From NCBI GenBank assembly GCA_013314815.1, contig JABUEY010000012.1, forward strand, positions 1 to 46,567: a DNA stretch of 46,567 bases, given 5' to 3'. Each line of letters begins with the position of its first letter. The stretch's first letter is position 1. Shown here one piece after another: positions 45,756 to 46,567 of the stretch. Source of the DNA: Syntrophobacteraceae bacterium (lineage in GTDB: Bacteria > Desulfobacterota > Syntrophobacteria > Syntrophobacterales > Syntrophobacteraceae). The position numbers and the translations under genes are program-made. The notes below the pieces were generated by a model. It did no database searches. It had not been told where the DNA came from and worked only from the letters and a program-made list of their open reading frames with translations.

Positions 45756-46567
45756 GAATGAAACAAATTCACGATTCATCAGTCCAAAAGCCCAAATACC
45801 ACGCATGTTCCCGGCGGCCGGATTTATTCCTGCTCAGGCACAACACAGCGAAGAACTCCTGGAAATTCAGAAGAGCAAACTGAGGCGGGAATATTTATAA
45901 AATTCATCTCATTGCGTTGCCGTGCCGGGTCACGACACAAATCCCTTACCACGAACCGAGCCGGATTTCAACCACTAAGGCGGATTTCCCTGCACGTTGT
46001 TGAAAAACCCTTCTCCCGCAGGCGATGATCCCCGCGGCATACCATCGAACCGGATTCCTTTCGGTTTATCCGGCAAACTTCCAGGAGCCGTGGGGCCACA
46101 AGTCACTATGAAAGCACACAACAAACCTTCCATCAGCTGATCTCATGAAGCATCGAACCGAACAGTTCCAGTTCCAAAATTTCTTCATAATGCGTACCTC
46201 CCGTGCTTATCATGCCTCAGGCGCTTTTCACGCAAAAAATCGATGGCAACCCAATGTCATTGCCGAGAAGATCCCAACATCCTTCCCGCGAAGGCGAAAA
46301 TCCAGGAAGAGTAACTGTGGATGGCGAAACAGTTTCAAGAAACGATAATGAGCGTGAAAGATAAGATGGATAGATCAAAGCATTCCCGTGTGGAGAGATC
46401 TTTATGGCGCGATCTGTGTTTAGACTGGATTCCCGCCTTCGAGACCGTGTCGTATCGATTTATAACATTCGAGTTGGCGCGACGGCTATCCACCAGATGC
46501 CCAAGGGCGAGTTGGTTGATTGCCAAATCCAACCACCGGCAGGCGAGGAGAAGTCTGCAAGATGCTT
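45756..46567. other. Upstream region without a recognised gene
   Basis: About 800 bases at the window edge with stops in all frames. Parts of the REP-like word TTCCCGC occur near 46,285 and 46,430. The 5' neighbour of the dsr operon must lie outside the window. Confidence 0.5.

Overview
The window holds two kinds of DNA. Positions 1 to about 26,095 are most of a Mu-like transposable prophage, read almost entirely on the minus strand. Its left (early) end is at about 26.1 kb, and its right end lies beyond position 1. Positions 26,096 to 46,567 are host chromosome. The host half carries a complete dsrMKJOP operon for dissimilatory sulfate reduction, a four-subunit 2-oxoacid:ferredoxin oxidoreductase and an HMG-CoA-lyase-type enzyme. 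This points to an anaerobic sulfate-reducing Desulfobacterota, probably of the Syntrophobacter type (inference from gene content).

Prophage, in order of transcription (right to left): cargo genes for a thermonuclease and a zinc-ribbon/DUF4352 membrane protein (24.4-25.9 kb, plus strand). Next is a divergent immunity region (23.5-24.4 kb) with an XRE repressor, an early promoter and two operator modules of identical geometry. The early operon (16.3-23.5 kb) encodes small DNA-binding and zinc proteins, a Ner-like regulator, MuA-type DDE transposase, MuB-type ATPase, a Gam-like protein, a GemA-like protein, a small secreted repeat protein and an excisionase-type HTH protein. It ends at a strong terminator at 16.22-16.26 kb. 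A lysis cassette (14.5-16.1 kb) has a SleB-type hydrolase and small membrane proteins. The head genes (5.3-14.3 kb) are small terminase, large terminase, portal, a MuF protein with a C-terminal nuclease-toxin-like domain, a protease with nested scaffold, decoration protein, capsid, a DUF1320-type protein and a virion morphogenesis protein. The tail genes (1-5.2 kb) are a probable tail terminator, an HU-like protein, sheath, tube, tail chaperones joined by a -1 frameshift (GGGAAAG), and the tape measure protein, which is cut by the window edge.

The prophage has interrupted a host gene within its signal-peptide codons; the remaining 3' part lies at 26,096-26,649. Short palindromic repeats with GTAGG ends sit between prophage genes from 12.2 to 17.6 kb. 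The bipartite motif TTTGATCA-N5-ACGCAATT occurs three times exactly, once at the left end and twice inside.

Host region: two small secreted proteins, surE with korDABC (minus), an HMG-CoA-lyase-like gene, a lipoprotein, an XRE-cupin regulator, a nitroreductase, an RluA-type pseudouridine synthase divergent from an RsmG-SpoU methyltransferase fusion, an OmpA-family lipoprotein, and dsrMKJOP. The dsr genes are preceded by an RsbRD-N-like gene with a recognisable promoter and followed by a strong terminator. I saw no tRNA, rRNA or CRISPR array.
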